Assembly (NCBI GenBank): GCA_037954235.1
Contig: JBBMOA010000002.1
Location: 11,094,009 to 11,158,008, forward strand
Source: Aulostomus chinensis
Taxonomy: Eukaryota; Chordata; Actinopteri; Syngnathiformes; Aulostomidae
Direction of reading: 5' to 3'
DNA: 64,000 nt
The number at the start of each line of letters is the position of its first letter. The first letter of the stretch is position 1. Under the pieces are notes generated by a model that made no database searches, was not told the origin of the DNA, and saw only the letters and a program-made list of their open reading frames with translations. Positions 62,891 through 64,000 of this stretch are shown here, one piece after another. The translations under genes and the position numbers were made by a program.

Positions 62891-63579
62891 TTAAGGGGAT
62901 ACTTCACCAAAAAAGTGTAATTTGCCTTTCAAGTACTCACAAATACCTGTCCTGAGCTCACGAAGCCATTTTTTTCACTACAGCATCACCTCTGTATGAC
63001 TCCAGAATGCAGAAAAGCCAGCCACGTATGTTTAGCTTGAAGCTAATGGTGACTGATGGCTAACAAAAACTACAGCAATAAAACTACAGCAAAACCTTTG
63101 AAAAAAACATGCACGTACAAACTTGAGCCCATCATCTGCTATAATCCAGGTCTTCTCAATCCAGCCTTATGCTCAGTAATCCACAAACACTTTGATTTGA
63201 GCCTCAAACAAACTAACTATAACACTTGCCAGTGCAAGAGGTTAAGTCAGCTGAATGTGCCAGCTGGTCGCCCTGCTGGAAGGGTGAGAGTTAGTTTGTT
63301 TGAGGCTCAAATCAATTTGTGAGCATACTGAGCACACAGCTGGCTAAAGATGACCTGAAGTATACTGGACGGCGCCCTTGTTAGTTTATAAGTGAATGCT
63401 TTGGAGCAGTTTTGCTGATTGCTTTCAGTCACCATTAGCTTCAAGCTAACTGTACTGTACGTTGCTGGCTCTTTCAGCATTCATAGAGACGTGACGCAGG
63501 AGGGGAAAAACATCTTTGTTAGCTCAACACAAATATTTATGAGTACTCGAAAGACTCTTTGAGTGAAGTGTCACTTTAA
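62891..63579. mobile_element. Fold-back non-autonomous DNA transposon
   Basis: The ends are TTAAGGGGATACTTCACC on the left and, reversed, TTAAAGTGACACTTCACTC on the right. The match continues inward with diverged arms ('agtactcacaaata' against 'agtactcataaata', 'agcttgaagctaatggtgactga' on both sides, split here by eye). In the middle is a perfect 27-bp inverted repeat (63192-63218 and 63289-63315). There is no transposase frame. TTAA/TTA at both outer edges would suit a piggyBac or Harbinger type target, which I cannot decide. Fragments lie at 20995-21065 and 37435-37565. Confidence 0.78.
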
Positions 63580-64000
63580 AATAGCTACATAGTAACACCA
63601 CTGGCATGCTAATCGTGTTATATAGGTTGGATCCATGTACAGAGATCCAGGAGGCAGATGCTCTGAGCATCCACCGGAGCTGCAGCGCGAGTCTTGTTGA
63701 TTTCCTCTCATTCTGTGTCATGCTGCGACAGGTCTGAATTAAGACTAAACAAACAAACTCCCTCTCGGTGAAACCCAGAGGGAAGCAAAATGAGGAAGTC
63801 AGCGCAGGCTTCTCTAAATTAGCTCCATGAAACCCCTCTGAGTGCTGACAACAGAAAATTATGATTGATACCCTTGCTTTTTTTTCTTTTTGGGTCCCCC
63901 ATCTGTATCTATCAATCGTTGAGCAAAATCCAAGTCGGATTCGTCTCCCATCATCCTTCTTCACCCCATAGTGCAAATTTCTTTCAGGAGCACGCGCCTC
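63580..64000. other. Unassigned DNA, no gene seen
   Basis: A 150-codon minus-strand frame (63524-63976) starts in the flank and runs into the right arm of the fold-back element. It has no recognised domain and is not called as a gene. Confidence 0.5.

Noticed and set aside
63524..63976. 150-codon minus-strand frame
   Set aside because: It runs into the right arm of the fold-back transposon and has no recognisable protein family.

Overview
This window looks like nuclear DNA from a teleost fish, and I find no protein-coding gene, tRNA, rRNA or snRNA gene in it that I can defend. It is AT-rich. All reading frames are short (the longest is 155 codons), have no recognisable domain, and many run through repeats. 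The teleost assignment rests on the repeats: tRNA-derived SINEs ending in a 'taacaggataagcggtag' tail followed by (GGAT)n, a 'CCGTGACCTTGACCTTT' repeat, 'CTGGGCGATAT' and 'GATGCACCGATAT' transposon-like ends, and many long (CA)n/(TG)n tracts. I see these as typical of ray-finned, probably percomorph, fish. No species can be named. The window is either a gene desert or the inside of a very large intron.

Layout. 0-2.6 kb: nothing recognised. 2.66-3.06 kb: SINE with an 11-bp target-site duplication (TSD). 4.29 kb: end of a hAT-like transposon. 6.2-6.5 kb: second SINE type, reversed, with a 23-G run. 8.66-9.07 kb: probable solo LTR. 11.6 kb: tiny MITE-like unit. 12.5 kb: (CTT)n. 13.29-13.69 kb: second full SINE with an 11-bp TSD. 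15 kb: (AG)n. 17.2 and 25.6 kb: two copies of a 'CCTTGACCTT' repeat. 20.75-20.98 kb: SINE joining the second head type to the common tail. 23.4 kb: LINE 3'-end-like fragment. 24.76 kb: perfect 24-bp tandem repeat. 29.27-29.49 kb: reversed SINE with a 12-bp TSD. 34.9 kb: deleted SINE. 39.1 kb: SINE head fragment. 40.75-41.37 kb: candidate inverted-repeat element. 42, 47.6, 51.4, 57.5 and 61.3 kb: long CA/TG tracts. 48.5 kb: 29-bp tandem repeat. 50-53 kb: hAT/MITE-like remnants. 55.46-56.44 kb: three SINE or SINE-tail copies within 1 kb. 58.8 kb: (TA)n between perfect inverted arms. 62.89-63.58 kb: fold-back DNA element with a nested perfect 27-bp inverted repeat.

There is no gene system to reconstruct. 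What is most informative is repeat biology. Four SINE insertions have perfect TSDs of 11 to 14 bp. Two different tRNA-like heads share one 3' tail. A C-run inside that tail has expanded into a long homopolymer in several copies. A fold-back DNA transposon family has one nearly whole copy and two fragments here. Function in the unannotated stretches, such as conserved non-coding enhancers, cannot be judged from one sequence and would need alignment to other fish genomes.
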